A stretch of DNA of 45,843 nucleotides. Source: Spirochaetaceae bacterium. Lineage in GTDB: Bacteria; Spirochaetota; Spirochaetia; DSM-27196; Alkalispirochaetaceae. Position numbers and translations under genes: made by a program. Below, in pieces: positions 24,542 to 35,673 of the stretch (positions are counted from its first letter, which is position 1; each line of letters starts with the position of its first letter). Location of the stretch: NCBI GenBank assembly GCA_007695175.1, contig REEH01000097.1:1-45843 (forward strand), written 5' to 3'. The notes beneath the pieces were generated by a model. That model saw only the letters and a program-made list of their open reading frames with translations, did not search any database and was not told where the DNA came from.

Positions 24542-25613
24542 CCACTACAGAATACACCAAAGTATCCTCCCTGCGGTACCCGTGGTAGGGCTCCTCCGGG
24601 AGAAAGGTAAAGACCTGCTGATCCGATTCGGGCAGGCGGCTCACGAAGCGCTCGCGCCGCTCCTGGTCCAGTTCCAGCAGGACATCGTCCAGCAGGAGTA
24701 CCGGCCGGCGGCCCGTTCTGGCGGTGTAGAACCGCGCCTGGGCCACCCGGAGAATGAGCGCCACCAGCCTGACCTGGCCGGTAGAGGCCATGGTGAGGAA
24801 ATCGACGCTCTCTCCCGGCGTATCTCCGTAGCGAAAGAGAATGCGGTCCCGGTGCGGGCCGCTGGTGGTAGTCCGAAGCGCTTCCTCCCGGGCCCGGTGC
24901 TTCTCCAGGTGCGCCGTTACCTCCGGGACGGAATCCATCTCCCGCCAGCTCGGCCGGTATTCCACGGCAAGACCCCGCGGCAGCCGGGCGATCTCGGAGA
25001 ATTCCCGGGCAAAGACCTCGTTGAAGGCGCTCAGAACCTCCCGGCGGCGACGCTGCAGCTGAAGACCCTGTTCGGCCAGCTGCTGGTCATAAACGGGAAG
25101 CATATCGTACTGCCTGTCCCGGATCACCTGATTGCGGTTGCGCAGTATCCGGCGATACCGTCGCATATCGTCGATGTACAGGGGCTGGTCCATGCTCAGA
25201 GTCTGATCCACGAACCAGCGCTGCATCTCCGGGGGACCGTCCACAAAGGCCATATCGTCGTGACGGAAGACCACCGAGGGTATGAGGGAGACCATGTCCC
25301 GCCGGTCCTGCAGGAGATTCCCGTCGAGACGAATCGTCTTGCGTCCCTCCTGAAAGCGGATATCCACGGCGTAGCTTCCGTGGGGAGCCTCAAAGGAGCC
25401 CTCCAGCGCCATGGCGTCGGTGCCGATGCGGGAGAGTTCCTGGTCCCGGTGCGTGCGGAAACTCCCGCCGTAGCTGAGAAGGTATAATGCTTCCAGAAGA
25501 TTGCTTTTTCCCTGGCCGTTGCGTCCTACCAAAAAGACTCTCGGTGCGGAGAGGTCCGTTTCCCCGTCACCCAGGTTTCTGAACTGGTATGTGCGCAGCC
25601 TCGTAAACCCCAC
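24519..25613 (-). CDS. recF: DNA replication/repair protein RecF
   Basis: An SMC-like ABC ATPase acting with RecOR in loading RecA at gaps. The 364 aa include Walker A GRNGQGKSNLLEAL (about 30-43), the ABC signature region around FLTMASTGQVRLVAL and Walker B RPVLLLDDVLLELD. It starts with GTG at 25613, 11 bases after the dnaN stop, with a weak ribosome site, and overlaps dciA at its 3' end. Confidence 0.96.
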   Translation of the reverse strand: MGFTRLRTYQFRNLGDGETDLSAPRVFLVGRNGQGKSNLLEALYLLSYGGSFRTHRDQELSRIGTDAMALEGSFEAPHGSYAVDIRFQEGRKTIRLDGNLLQDRRDMVSLIPSVVFRHDDMAFVDGPPEMQRWFVDQTLSMDQPLYIDDMRRYRRILRNRNQVIRDRQYDMLPVYDQQLAEQGLQLQRRRREVLSAFNEVFAREFSEIARLPRGLAVEYRPSWREMDSVPEVTAHLEKHRAREEALRTTTSGPHRDRILFRYGDTPGESVDFLTMASTGQVRLVALILRVAQARFYTARTGRRPVLLLDDVLLELDQERRERFVSRLPESDQQVFTFLPEEPYHGYRREDTLVYSVVDGILQRQ

Positions 25614-25624
25614 CGGAAAGGGCG

Positions 25625-26740
25625 TTACTGGATCTGCATGGGCATTACCACGTGGTAGTACCGGTCCCGCGGTTCCGAATAGATCGTGATAGCCTTGCCC
25701 GGGTCAGTGAAGTGGATCGATATCCTGTCCGTCTCGATCACGCGCAGCGGATCGACCAGGTACAGGTAATTCAGGGCGATCGTGGCATCGGGACCCTCGT
25801 ACTCCACCATGATCGCTTCCCGGGCGACGCCCACCTCACTCTCCTCGCTGCGGACGGTTATCTGCCCCGAGGCGAGATCAAGGTACACCCGACGCGACTT
25901 CTCCACCAGGAGAGCCACGCGCTTGAGTGCTTCCGAGAGCTCGTGTTTGTCGATGAGAATCTGGTAATGCTGCGTCTCGGGAATGACGCGGCGGTAATTG
26001 GGAAACTGCCCGTCGATGAGGGCGGAGGAAACGTAGTGGTCTCCGAACTTGAAGAAAACGTGCTTGTCCGCCACGGCCATGCCGAGCGTACCCTCTCCGA
26101 GGGCGAGCCGTCTGACCAGGTTGAGAACCTTGGGGGGGATTATGACTCCCTCGAAATCGGTAAGCCCCGCCGGCATTTCCTGCGTAATCAGGGAGAGGCG
26201 GCGCCCGTCGGTAGCCACCATGACCAGCCCCGACTCGTCCGATTCGAGATAGACCCCGTTCATGAAGAAGCGCGTCTCATCGTCGGAAACGGCAAAACTC
26301 GTCTGGGTTACCATCTCCACGAACTCCTGCTGGGGAAACTCGAAGTACCCCGTATCGAGCCTGACCTGGAGCTCGGGAAACTTGTCGGCGGGAATACTGC
26401 GAAGTTTGAATTCGATTCCCTGTTTGAACTTTGGACGGATCGTGAAGTTCTCTCCCGCCGAGAGGGAAACCTGCTCGAACTCCACCTCGCCATCGGGCAG
26501 GGACCGGAGAATGCTGAGAAGCTTGTCGCAGTAGACCGTGGTCACGCCGGGATCCGTGACGGCCACGGAAATGCTCGTTTCGAAACTCACCTTGAGGTCC
26601 GTCGCCCGCACGGTGAGGTTTCCCTCCTCCGCCTGGAGCAGAACGTTGGAGAGGATCGACATGTTCGACCGGGAGGCGATGATCTCCTGGGCTATCTGAA
26701 CTTCCCGCACGAAGAGGTCTTTTTCAACGGTGAATTTCAC
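25625..26740 (-). CDS. dnaN: DNA polymerase III beta sliding clamp
   Basis: Homodimeric ring clamp of three repeated domains, 371 aa from GTG 26740. It starts VKFTVEKDLFVREVQIAQ and shows NILLQAEEGNLTVRATDLKVSFE, FVEMVTQTSFAVSDDETRFFMNGV, RRLSLI and the C-terminal YHVVMPMQI, which forms part of the hydrophobic groove for client motifs. AAGGAG lies ten bases upstream. A longer reading frame to 26830 runs into the origin sequences and is not coding. A TATAAT at 26773-26768 may be its -10 element. Confidence 0.96.
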   Translation of the reverse strand: MKFTVEKDLFVREVQIAQEIIASRSNMSILSNVLLQAEEGNLTVRATDLKVSFETSISVAVTDPGVTTVYCDKLLSILRSLPDGEVEFEQVSLSAGENFTIRPKFKQGIEFKLRSIPADKFPELQVRLDTGYFEFPQQEFVEMVTQTSFAVSDDETRFFMNGVYLESDESGLVMVATDGRRLSLITQEMPAGLTDFEGVIIPPKVLNLVRRLALGEGTLGMAVADKHVFFKFGDHYVSSALIDGQFPNYRRVIPETQHYQILIDKHELSEALKRVALLVEKSRRVYLDLASGQITVRSEESEVGVAREAIMVEYEGPDATIALNYLYLVDPLRVIETDRISIHFTDPGKAITIYSEPRDRYYHVVMPMQIQ

Positions 26741-26760
26741 GGTTTCACGGCTCCTTTCCC

Positions 26761-26933
26761 CAAATGTATTATATAGATTAGTTAGTAGTAGTAACAGCAG
26801 GCTCGGTGGATTTGTGGAAAACCGCCACAACCTGTTCAGGCATAACCGGTTATCGTCGGGATAACCCCATACCTCTTATCCCCCTCTTGTCCCCTTATCC
26901 ACAATGGTTCTTCTTGTCCCCCGGTTATCCCGC
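26761..26933. other. Probable oriC: unwinding module and DnaA-box array in the dnaA-dnaN gap
   Basis: Read on the minus strand: TTTTCCACA (26821-26813, one mismatch to the DnaA box), a GC-rich spacer, repeated TAC/TAA triplets (about 26795-26775) and the AT-rich CTATATAATACATTT. This order (DnaA box, GC-rich, DnaA-trio, AT-rich) matches the basal unwinding system described for Bacillus. On the dnaA side, five TTRTCC units run in one direction at 26876, 26887, 26895 (consensus TTATCCACA), 26914 and 26925. A 12-bp palindrome (ATAACCGGTTAT, 26842-26853) and an inverted GGTTATC (26848-26866) lie between. No gene is present in 26741-26962. Confidence 0.72.
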
Positions 26934-26962
26934 ACCTATGTACCTGTTGTCAGTCAGCGATT

Positions 26963-28360
26963 CTATGCGCGGCTGCCCTCCTCGCGGATCCGTCTGATCA
27001 GGGTCTGGATGATATCCTCGATGGTGGGATCGGTGCGCATGCGGCTGTTGATACGCTGGCACGCGTGCATGACGGTGGTGTGGTCCCGGCCGCCGAATTC
27101 GAGCCCTACATCGGTCATGGACGCTTCCGTAATCTCCCGGGAAATGTACATGGCCATCTGCCGGGGGAAGGCAACCTGCCGGGTGCGTTTCTTGCCCTTC
27201 AGTTCGCTCGGAGAGAGATTGAAGTAGTCCGCCACCACGCGCTGGATGATATCCACGGTGATGTTGTTCTGCATGGGACTGGAGAAGAAATCCTTGAGTT
27301 GACGCTGCGCCACCTCCAGGGAGACTTCCTTGTTCACCAGCTCCGCGTAGGCGATGATCTTGGTGAGCGCAGCCTCCAGGTCCCGGACGTTGGTGGTTAT
27401 CTTCTGACAGATGAGGTTAATAACCTCGTCCGAAACGTGGACGCCGCGCTTCTCCGCCTTGGTCTTGAGAATGGCCACGGCGGTCTCCATCTGAGGCGGC
27501 TGGAGGTCCACCGTGAGACCCCGGGTGAAGCGGTTCTGCAGGCGCTCGGTGATGTCCTTGATCTCGCTCACGGGACGGTCCGAGGTAAAGATCATCTGTT
27601 TCTTGGCGTCAAAGAGCGCGTTGAAGGTGTGAAAGAGTTCCTCCTGGGTCTCGTTCTTTTTCTGCAGGAAATGGATGTCATCGATCAGGAGGACGTCGGC
27701 GTTGCGGTACTTGCTCTTGAACATGTGCGTCTTGTTTTCCTGGATGCTGCGGATAAACTCGTTGGTGAAGTCCTCCGCGGTGACGTAGACAATCTTTCCC
27801 TCTCCCGCCCGGTCCTCCCAGACGGCGTTTCCGATGGAATGGAGAAGATGGGTCTTTCCGAGGCCTACCCCGCCGTAAATGAGGCAGGGATTGTAGGTGG
27901 TACCGGGGTTGCGAGCGATCGCCATCGCCGCGTTGGCGGCAAAGCGGTTGTTGTCGCCCACGATGAAGTTCTGGAAGGTGTAGTCCACGATCAGGCCCGG
28001 TGCCGGCACGGCACGGCGGGGAGGACGGTTCACCGCTGCTTCCGGAGCGCCGTGAGCATCGGGAATCGTCGGTTCAGCCCGCTGCGGCGGGGGGGTCATC
28101 TCCGTGCGGACGATGTCGAATTCGATCTGGAAGGCCCGGCCGGAGAGCTCCTTCAGCGTGGTGAGGATGAGTTCCAGGTAACGCTGCTTCACCTGGTCCC
28201 GGTAAAAGGAGGAGGGAACGGTCACGGAAATGGTGTCCTGTTCGGAACCGGAATAGGAAATCTGCTGAAACCACATTACGAATTCCTGCTCGGAAACGTG
28301 ATTCTGTATTGTTTTGAGCGCTTCGTCCCAGAATACCTGGTTGTCCTGCCAATCCGTCAT
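26963..28360 (-). CDS. dnaA: Chromosomal replication initiator DnaA
   Basis: A 465-aa AAA+ initiator. Domain I is about 1-75 (helicase-binding, WDEALKTIQNHVSEQEFVMWF); the linker is Pro-rich to about 120. Domain III has Walker A GGVGLGKTHLLH (163-174) and Walker B VLLIDDIHF. Domain IV carries the DNA-binding helix-turn-helix ending in GGRDHTTVMHACQRI, the signature that reads DnaA boxes. GAGGG sits six bases before the ATG. Two consensus boxes directly upstream (28373-28392) suggest autoregulation. A TATGAT at 28455-28450 is a possible -10 element. Confidence 0.98.
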   Translation of the reverse strand: MTDWQDNQVFWDEALKTIQNHVSEQEFVMWFQQISYSGSEQDTISVTVPSSFYRDQVKQRYLELILTTLKELSGRAFQIEFDIVRTEMTPPPQRAEPTIPDAHGAPEAAVNRPPRRAVPAPGLIVDYTFQNFIVGDNNRFAANAAMAIARNPGTTYNPCLIYGGVGLGKTHLLHSIGNAVWEDRAGEGKIVYVTAEDFTNEFIRSIQENKTHMFKSKYRNADVLLIDDIHFLQKKNETQEELFHTFNALFDAKKQMIFTSDRPVSEIKDITERLQNRFTRGLTVDLQPPQMETAVAILKTKAEKRGVHVSDEVINLICQKITTNVRDLEAALTKIIAYAELVNKEVSLEVAQRQLKDFFSSPMQNNITVDIIQRVVADYFNLSPSELKGKKRTRQVAFPRQMAMYISREITEASMTDVGLEFGGRDHTTVMHACQRINSRMRTDPTIEDIIQTLIRRIREEGSRA

Positions 28361-28372
28361 GATACCCTCAGT

Positions 28373-28563
28373 TTATCCACATTTTATCCACATCACTCTT
28401 TCATTTGCCACCCCCGAACGGGAGGGACCTCAATCAAGGAAATCGCCTCATCATAGCACAGGAGCGCGGCCTTTCCAGTAGGGAGGAGACTATTTTTCCC
28501 GTATTTACCCGTTCGAACCAACGGATGTAAAGCTTTCTGAATTTTATACACATGTTGTCCACA
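28373..28563. other. DnaA-box cluster between dnaA and gyrB
   Basis: In this 300-base gene-free gap lie TTATCCACA (28373-28381), TTATCCACA (28384-28392), TTATACACA (28544-28552) and TTGTCCACA (28555-28563, one mismatch), all in one orientation. The first pair sits in the dnaA leader, the second about 60 bases before the gyrB promoter. Gene direction diverges here, as expected near an origin. It could be the other half of a bipartite oriC, dnaA autoregulation, or both. Confidence 0.7.
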
Positions 28564-28607
28564 CGTTTTCCACTGTTTGTCAAGGACCCTTTTTCCCGGC
28601 GTGGTGG

Positions 28608-28636
28608 TTTACCTTTTCCCGTTAAATCCTTATAAT
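28608..28636 (+). promoter_or_regulatory. gyrB-gyrA promoter
   Basis: TTTACC (28608-28613), a 17-base spacer and a perfect TATAAT (28631-28636). Transcription would start about 18 bases before the gyrB ATG, after the AAGGA site region begins. Confidence 0.75.
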
Positions 28637-28642
28637 ACGTAA

Positions 28643-30580
<1,938 letters not shown>

Positions 30581-30610
30581 TGCGCGGTGAAATGAAAGGC
30601 GGAACGAACG

Positions 30611-33088
30611 GTGTCTGACATGCAACCGACGGGTCGGATAATTCCCGTAGCCATCGAGGATGAAGTCAAGGAATCCTATCTCAACTATGCGATGTCGGTG
30701 ATCGTGAGCCGCGCCCTCCCCGACGTGAGGGACGGACTCAAACCGGTGCACCGGCGCATCCTCTACGGGATGAACGCCATGGGCCTGCGCTCGGACCGCC
30801 CCTTCAAGAAGGCTGCCCGGATCGTGGGAGACGTCCTCGGAAAGTACCATCCCCACGGAGACCAGAGCGTCTACGACGCGCTGGTACGGCTCGCCCAGGA
30901 CTTCTCCATGCGCTATCCCGTGGTGGACGGGCAGGGAAACTTCGGATCCGTGGACGGCGATCCCCCGGCGGCGATGCGGTACACCGAGGCGCGCCTCCAC
31001 AAGATCGCCGAGGAGATGCTCCGGGACATCAACAAGGAGACGGTGGACTTCGGGCCCAACTACGATGACTCCGACGAGGAACCCCTCGTCCTGCCGGGGG
31101 CCTTTCCCTACCTCCTGGCCAACGGAGCCTCCGGCATCGCCGTGGGAATGGCCACCAACATCCCCCCCCACAACCTGGGGGAGATCGCCAACGCCGTGGC
31201 GGCCATGCTGGACAACCCGGATATCACCGGGGACGCCCTCTGCGAGATCGTCACCGGCCCGGACTTTCCCACGGGGGGGACGATCTACGGACGGAGGGGT
31301 ATCCGTGACGCCTACCTGACCGGCCGGGGTCGCATCGTCGTACGGGCCCGCTTCATCATCGAGGAGAGCAAGCGCGGCCGCGACGTGATCGTGGTCAACG
31401 AGATCCCCTACATGGTCAACAAGGCCACCCTGATCACGCGCATCGCGGACCTCGTGCGGGACCGTAAAATTGACGGAATCGCGGACCTCCGGGATGAATC
31501 GGACCGCAACGGCATGCGCATCGTGATCGAACTGAAACGGGACTCCAACGTCAAGGTGATCCTGAACCAGCTTTTCACGCACACCCAGATGCAGCTCAAC
31601 TTCAATGTGAACGCCCTGGCGCTCGTCAACGGACGCCCCCAGGTGCTCACCCTGCGCGACATGGTGCGCTACTTCATCGCCCACCGCCACGAGGTGGTGG
31701 TACGGCGGGCGCAGTTTGAACTGCGGAAGGCGGAGGAGCGGGAGCACATCCTGCTCGGTCTCAAGATCGCCCTGGACAACATCGACGAAGTTATCCGCAT
31801 CATCCGCGCCTCCGATGACGTGGAGGCAGCGAGAAACGCGCTCATGTCCACCTTCGGGCTCTCGGAGCGGCAGGCCCAGGCAATCCTGGACATGCGCCTC
31901 CAGAAGCTCACCAGCCTGGAGACGCGCAAGATCCTGGAGGAGCTGGAGCAGGTGCGCGCCCTGATCCGGGAGCTGAAGGAACTCCTGGGCAGCGAGATCA
32001 AGATCCGGGAGGTGATCAAGCGCGAGACCTTCGAGATATCGGAGAAGCACGGCGACGAGCGCGCCACCAACATCGAGTTCAACGAGATCGAAGCGATCGA
32101 TATCGAGGACCTGATCCAGAAGGAGAACATGGTCGTCCTGGTGAGCCACCGGGGATATATCAAGCGCATCCCCTACAGCCTGTACAAACCGCAGGGACGG
32201 GGCGGCCGGGGGCTCAACTCCTCGAGCAACCTCCGGGAGGACGACTTCATCGAGCACGTCTTTCTCGGCTCAACGCACGATCACGTACTCTTCTTCACCA
32301 GTATCGGCAAGGCCTACTACCTCAAGGTGCACGAGATACCCGAGGCGAGTCGCCAGGCGAAGGGGACGCACATCAAGAGTCTGCTCGAGATTTCCGCCGA
32401 CGAGGACATCACATCCGTCCTGCCCCTGCGGGAGTTTGACCCGGCAATCCATATCTTCTTCACTACCGCCCGGGGACAGGTGGTCAAAATCAGGGCCAAC
32501 GCCTTCGTCAATGCGCGCCGCCGGGGGATTCTGGCGGTGAAGCTGGAGGAGGACAACCGCCTGGTAAACGTGATGATCACCAGCGGCAAGGATACGATTC
32601 TCCTGGTGAGCCGCCGGGGCCGGGGTCTGCGGGTGGACGAGGAAGCGATACGCGCGACGGGACGCAATACCGCCGGCGTACGGGGACTGAAGCTCCTCGC
32701 CCGGGACGAAATCGCCGGGGCGTGTCTCGCTCCCGAGGACGGACAGGTAATGCTCCTGACGGAGAACGGAGCGGGCAAGCGTACGCCCTGCAGGGAATTT
32801 ACCCGCCACGGCCGCGGCGGCCAGGGCATGCGCGCCTTCAACGTCGTACCGGGCACGCGGGAAAACCCGGGAACGGGAGAGGTGGTAGCGGTCCTTTCGG
32901 TAAGTCCGGGGGACGAGTTCATCGCCGTATCCTCCCAGGGTCTTACCGTTCGCCTCAGGGCGGAGGATATCTCCGTCCAGGGACGCACCGCCCGGGGCGT
33001 CAACGTGATGGGTATCACACCCCCCGACTACGTGGTGGGTGTCGCCAAGATCGACGCGGAACCGGAAGAAGGAGAGCCCCGGGAGTAG
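30611..33088 (+). CDS. gyrA: DNA gyrase subunit A
   Basis: The cleavage-religation subunit, 825 aa. The N-terminal winged-helix/tower region contains the active-site Tyr (Y124, [10 protein letters not shown]). The quinolone region reads [11 protein letters not shown], so the position equal to E. coli Ser83 is Gln (Q85) while Asp87 is kept (D89). The C-terminal pinwheel begins around residue 500, with a GyrA-box KPQGRGGRG that supports DNA wrapping and negative supercoiling, i.e. gyrase and not topo IV. The start is GTG at 30611 after AAGGCGG. Confidence 0.98.
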   Translation: MSDMQPTGRIIPVAIEDEVKESYLNYAMSVIVSRALPDVRDGLKPVHRRILYGMNAMGLRSDRPFKKAARIVGDVLGKYHPHGDQSVYDALVRLAQDFSMRYPVVDGQGNFGSVDGDPPAAMRYTEARLHKIAEEMLRDINKETVDFGPNYDDSDEEPLVLPGAFPYLLANGASGIAVGMATNIPPHNLGEIANAVAAMLDNPDITGDALCEIVTGPDFPTGGTIYGRRGIRDAYLTGRGRIVVRARFIIEESKRGRDVIVVNEIPYMVNKATLITRIADLVRDRKIDGIADLRDESDRNGMRIVIELKRDSNVKVILNQLFTHTQMQLNFNVNALALVNGRPQVLTLRDMVRYFIAHRHEVVVRRAQFELRKAEEREHILLGLKIALDNIDEVIRIIRASDDVEAARNALMSTFGLSERQAQAILDMRLQKLTSLETRKILEELEQVRALIRELKELLGSEIKIREVIKRETFEISEKHGDERATNIEFNEIEAIDIEDLIQKENMVVLVSHRGYIKRIPYSLYKPQGRGGRGLNSSSNLREDDFIEHVFLGSTHDHVLFFTSIGKAYYLKVHEIPEASRQAKGTHIKSLLEISADEDITSVLPLREFDPAIHIFFTTARGQVVKIRANAFVNARRRGILAVKLEEDNRLVNVMITSGKDTILLVSRRGRGLRVDEEAIRATGRNTAGVRGLKLLARDEIAGACLAPEDGQVMLLTENGAGKRTPCREFTRHGRGGQGMRAFNVVPGTRENPGTGEVVAVLSVSPGDEFIAVSSQGLTVRLRAEDISVQGRTARGVNVMGITPPDYVVGVAKIDAEPEEGEPRE

Positions 33089-33102
33089 TCCCGGGGATCG
33101 CC

Positions 33103-33714
33103 GTGGGCCCGGATCAGCGCTCGGTCCCCACCGGGCCGGTCCGGGCGGAAGATGAAGTCCGACGCTCCCGTTTCCTGGCGGAGCTCACTCCCGTTCCCGA
33201 CCGGGAATCAGCGGAGGCCGAGATAACACGCCGTCGCCGGGAGCATCCCCAGGCATCACACGTGGTTTACGCCTTTATCACCGGCTCCGCCCGGAGCGAG
33301 GTCTCGGGCATGAGTGACGATGGCGAGCCGCGGGGAACGGCGGGCCGCCCGGTGATGGAAATCCTCAAAGGCAGCGGCCTGACCAACACGCTTATCACGG
33401 TGGTACGGTACTACGGGGGCACGAATCTGGGCACGGGAGGCCTGGTGCGCGCCTACGGGGACGCGGCGCGCCGGGTCATCGCCGGAGCGGAGCGCCGCCC
33501 CTTCCGTATCCTGCGGGAGTACACCCTGGAGGTACCGTACGATCTGCACCGGCCGGTGCGGACGATTCTGGAGGAGTTTCGGGTGGAGATACGAGGGGAG
33601 CGCTTCACGGAGCAGGTGGAAATGGTGATCGCCTGCGACGAGGATTACCGGGAATCGCTGGAGGGGGCACTGCGGAATGTTTCACGTGGAACACTCCGCG
33701 TATGTTTCACGTGA
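33103..33714 (+). CDS. yigZ: YigZ/IMPACT family protein (UPF0029)
   Basis: A 203-aa member of the YigZ/IMPACT family. The N-terminal domain carries the hallmarks SRFLAELTPV, ASHVVYAFI, SDDGEPRGTAGRPVMEIL and VVRYYGGTNLGTGGLVRAYG; a C-terminal ferredoxin-like domain follows (about 135-203). The molecular function in bacteria is not settled; eukaryotic IMPACT regulates GCN2. GTG 33103 lies 14 bases after gyrA. The last residues (VSRGTLRVCFT) are encoded by two parS sites, and the TGA stop lies inside the second. The parS palindromes thus dictate the protein's C-terminus. Confidence 0.93.
   Translation: MGPDQRSVPTGPVRAEDEVRRSRFLAELTPVPDRESAEAEITRRRREHPQASHVVYAFITGSARSEVSGMSDDGEPRGTAGRPVMEILKGSGLTNTLITVVRYYGGTNLGTGGLVRAYGDAARRVIAGAERRPFRILREYTLEVPYDLHRPVRTILEEFRVEIRGERFTEQVEMVIACDEDYRESLEGALRNVSRGTLRVCFT
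33678..33693. promoter_or_regulatory. parS site 1 (ParB-binding palindrome, one mismatch)
   Basis: TGTTTCACGTGGAACA matches the bacterial parS consensus TGTTTCACGTGAAACA at 15 of 16 positions. It lies within the coding 3' end of yigZ, 25 bases before site 2 (start to start). Confidence 0.92.
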
Positions 33715-33718
33715 AACA
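33703..33718. promoter_or_regulatory. parS site 2 (perfect palindrome)
   Basis: TGTTTCACGTGAAACA is the perfect 16-bp parS palindrome. The yigZ stop codon TGA (33712-33714) is part of it. It should be bound by the ParB encoded at 38.1 kb and mark the origin region for segregation. Confidence 0.97.
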
Positions 33719-33760
33719 AATCGCGCCGAAAGGCACTCGGGCACTCGGCCACTCAGCCAC

Positions 33761-34822
33761 TCAGAGGCGGTGCTTTTTCCTGAAATCCTTCACGGCACCC
33801 TGGTAGCGGCTCTTGAGCTCGCTCTTCTCCGTATCGGGCAGAAACGCCCCCTCGATCGCCACCAGGTTGAGCGTCACCAGATCCTCCAGGGAAAGATCGA
33901 AGTAACGGCACGCCTTCATGTAATCGTCGGTCAGGTCCGTATCCTGGATGGTGGGGTCATCGGAGTTGATCGTCACGGGAACACCGTTGCGGTAGAGCCG
34001 GCCCAGGGGATGGTTCTTCTCGTCCACCCAGGACCCGGTCTGGTAGTTTGAGGTAATGCACTGCTCAAGAACGATCCCTTCCTCGGCGAGGCGCTTCTGC
34101 AGAGGGGGGTCATCGATCGTGGAGGTACCGTGGCCGATTCTCCGGGCGTGCAGCATGTCGATCGCGTCCCACACCTGCTGCGAGGGAGTCACCTCGCCGG
34201 CGTGGATCGTCGCGCCGTACACACCGTCCTCCCGGACAACCTTGAAGAACTCCCCGAATTGCTCCGGCGGAGACTGTGTTTCATCACCGGCCAGGTCGAT
34301 CCCCACGATCTCGGGCCGTTTGAGTCCGCGCAGCGCCTTGTAGAGATCGATCATCTCGTACTGGTCCTGCTTGCCCCGGTTGAAGGTGATCAGATACCGG
34401 ATCAAAACGCCGGTCTCCTCCGCCGCACCGTTGGCCGCGTCGATGACGAGGTTGGTGATCTCCAGGCGGTCAAAATCGTTGAAGAAGGCGAAGTGTTCCG
34501 GGGAGAAGCGCAGCTCGATGAAGAAGAGACCGTCCGCGATAAAATCGAGCACGGAATCACGGACGATATCCCGCACATCCTGGTGTGAGCGGTACCAGTC
34601 ATTCTTGAACTTGGAGAGAAAGGTAAGGAAGTCCGGCTCGGAATCCCGGGGAAACTGAACGGCCTTTTTGAACTCCTGGAAATCGGCACTGTAGGGCAGG
34701 GCGTTTGCCTGCGCTATCCGGTGCAGCGTAGGTAACGCGAACGTCCCTTCCAGGTGCCGATGTAGTTCCACTTTCGGGAACGCCCGCATTATCTCTCTGT
34801 TTGTTCTGAAATCGACTTCCAT
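33761..34822 (-). CDS. add: Adenosine deaminase
   Basis: A zinc amidohydrolase converting adenosine to inosine; 353 aa. Metal and catalytic motifs are all present: ELHRHLEG (HxH), TIHAGE, RIGHGT and NSDDP. KFKNDW near residue 70 is also typical. AAGGAA precedes the ATG. It lies alone on the minus strand between the parS sites and the ABC transporter. Its adenosine can come from AhcY, and its inosine can go to DeoD. An adenine deaminase is less likely given the sequence around HRHLEG and length. Confidence 0.93.
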   Translation of the reverse strand: MEVDFRTNREIMRAFPKVELHRHLEGTFALPTLHRIAQANALPYSADFQEFKKAVQFPRDSEPDFLTFLSKFKNDWYRSHQDVRDIVRDSVLDFIADGLFFIELRFSPEHFAFFNDFDRLEITNLVIDAANGAAEETGVLIRYLITFNRGKQDQYEMIDLYKALRGLKRPEIVGIDLAGDETQSPPEQFGEFFKVVREDGVYGATIHAGEVTPSQQVWDAIDMLHARRIGHGTSTIDDPPLQKRLAEEGIVLEQCITSNYQTGSWVDEKNHPLGRLYRNGVPVTINSDDPTIQDTDLTDDYMKACRYFDLSLEDLVTLNLVAIEGAFLPDTEKSELKSRYQGAVKDFRKKHRL

Positions 34823-34920
34823 TTCCTTACTACTCTATACAGAAAGCCGGGAAATGCAAGTATCCCGACTCCTAACAGGTATTTCGGCACATTATTACAA
34901 AAAATTAACGCTTTCCAGAA

Positions 34921-35673
34921 TCACAGAATGTGGTCCAGAAAACGCTTCGTTCTCTCCTCCCGGGGGGAGTCAAAAACGTCCGCCGGTGTCCCCGTCTCGA
35001 TAATCTCGCCGTTGTCCATGAAAACGACCAGATCCGCCGCCGCCCGGGCGAAGCCCATCTCGTGGGAAACGACGAGCATGGTCATCCCCTCCCGCGCGAG
35101 CTGCAGCATCACGTCCAGTACTTCCTTGATCATCTCCGGGTCCAGCGCGCTGGTGGGCTCGTCAAAGAGCATCACCTTGGGCTCCATCGCCAGGGCGCGG
35201 GCGATGGCCACACGCTGCTGCTGACCTCCCGAGAGCTGATCCGGGTAGCTCTTCTCCTTGTCCGCCAGACCCACCCGGGCGAGGAGCGCCCGGGCCTGCT
35301 CGTAGCAGTGCTCCCGGGGAAGACCCTTCACCTTGCGCGGGCCCAGGGCGATGTTGTCCAGCGCGGTCAGGTGCGGAAAGAGATTGAAACTCTGAAAAAC
35401 CATTCCCACCTCTTCCCGGATCTGCCGGATGTTGCCCTGCGGATCGGTCACGCGGTCCCCGTCCACGTAGATCTCGCCGGAGGTGGCCGTCTCGAGGCGG
35501 TTCACGCAGCGCAGAAGCGTGCTTTTGCCGCTTCCGGAGGGGCCGATTATGAGCACCACCTCCCCGGCGTTCACCGTGAGCGAGGCGTTCCGCACCGCCT
35601 CCACGGAACCGAAGGACTTGGAAACTTTCTCGATGCGAATCCGGCTCGGCGTCGCGCTGTCCTTATCTGCCAT
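34921..35673 (-). CDS. Polar amino acid ABC transporter, ATP-binding protein
   Basis: A GlnQ/HisP-type ATPase, 250 aa: Walker [11 protein letters not shown]-loop region [12 protein letters not shown], signature [15 protein letters not shown], Walker [15 protein letters not shown] and switch His in VVSHEMGFA. It overlaps the permease gene by 11 bases and is last in the operon. No clear terminator follows; the gap 34823-34920 to add shows nothing else. Confidence 0.96.
   Translation of the reverse strand: MADKDSATPSRIRIEKVSKSFGSVEAVRNASLTVNAGEVVLIIGPSGSGKSTLLRCVNRLETATSGEIYVDGDRVTDPQGNIRQIREEVGMVFQSFNLFPHLTALDNIALGPRKVKGLPREHCYEQARALLARVGLADKEKSYPDQLSGGQQQRVAIARALAMEPKVMLFDEPTSALDPEMIKEVLDVMLQLAREGMTMLVVSHEMGFARAAADLVVFMDNGEIIETGTPADVFDSPREERTKRFLDHIL

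Noticed and set aside
25652-26776. A 374-codon open frame antisense to dnaN
   Set aside because: dnaN is certain; the antisense frame has no motif.
33732-33770. Short GGCACTC/GCCACTC repeats after the parS sites, considered as a CRISPR or iteron
   Set aside because: There are only a few 8-10-base imperfect units with no spacers; they are most likely simple repeat drift at the add 3' end.
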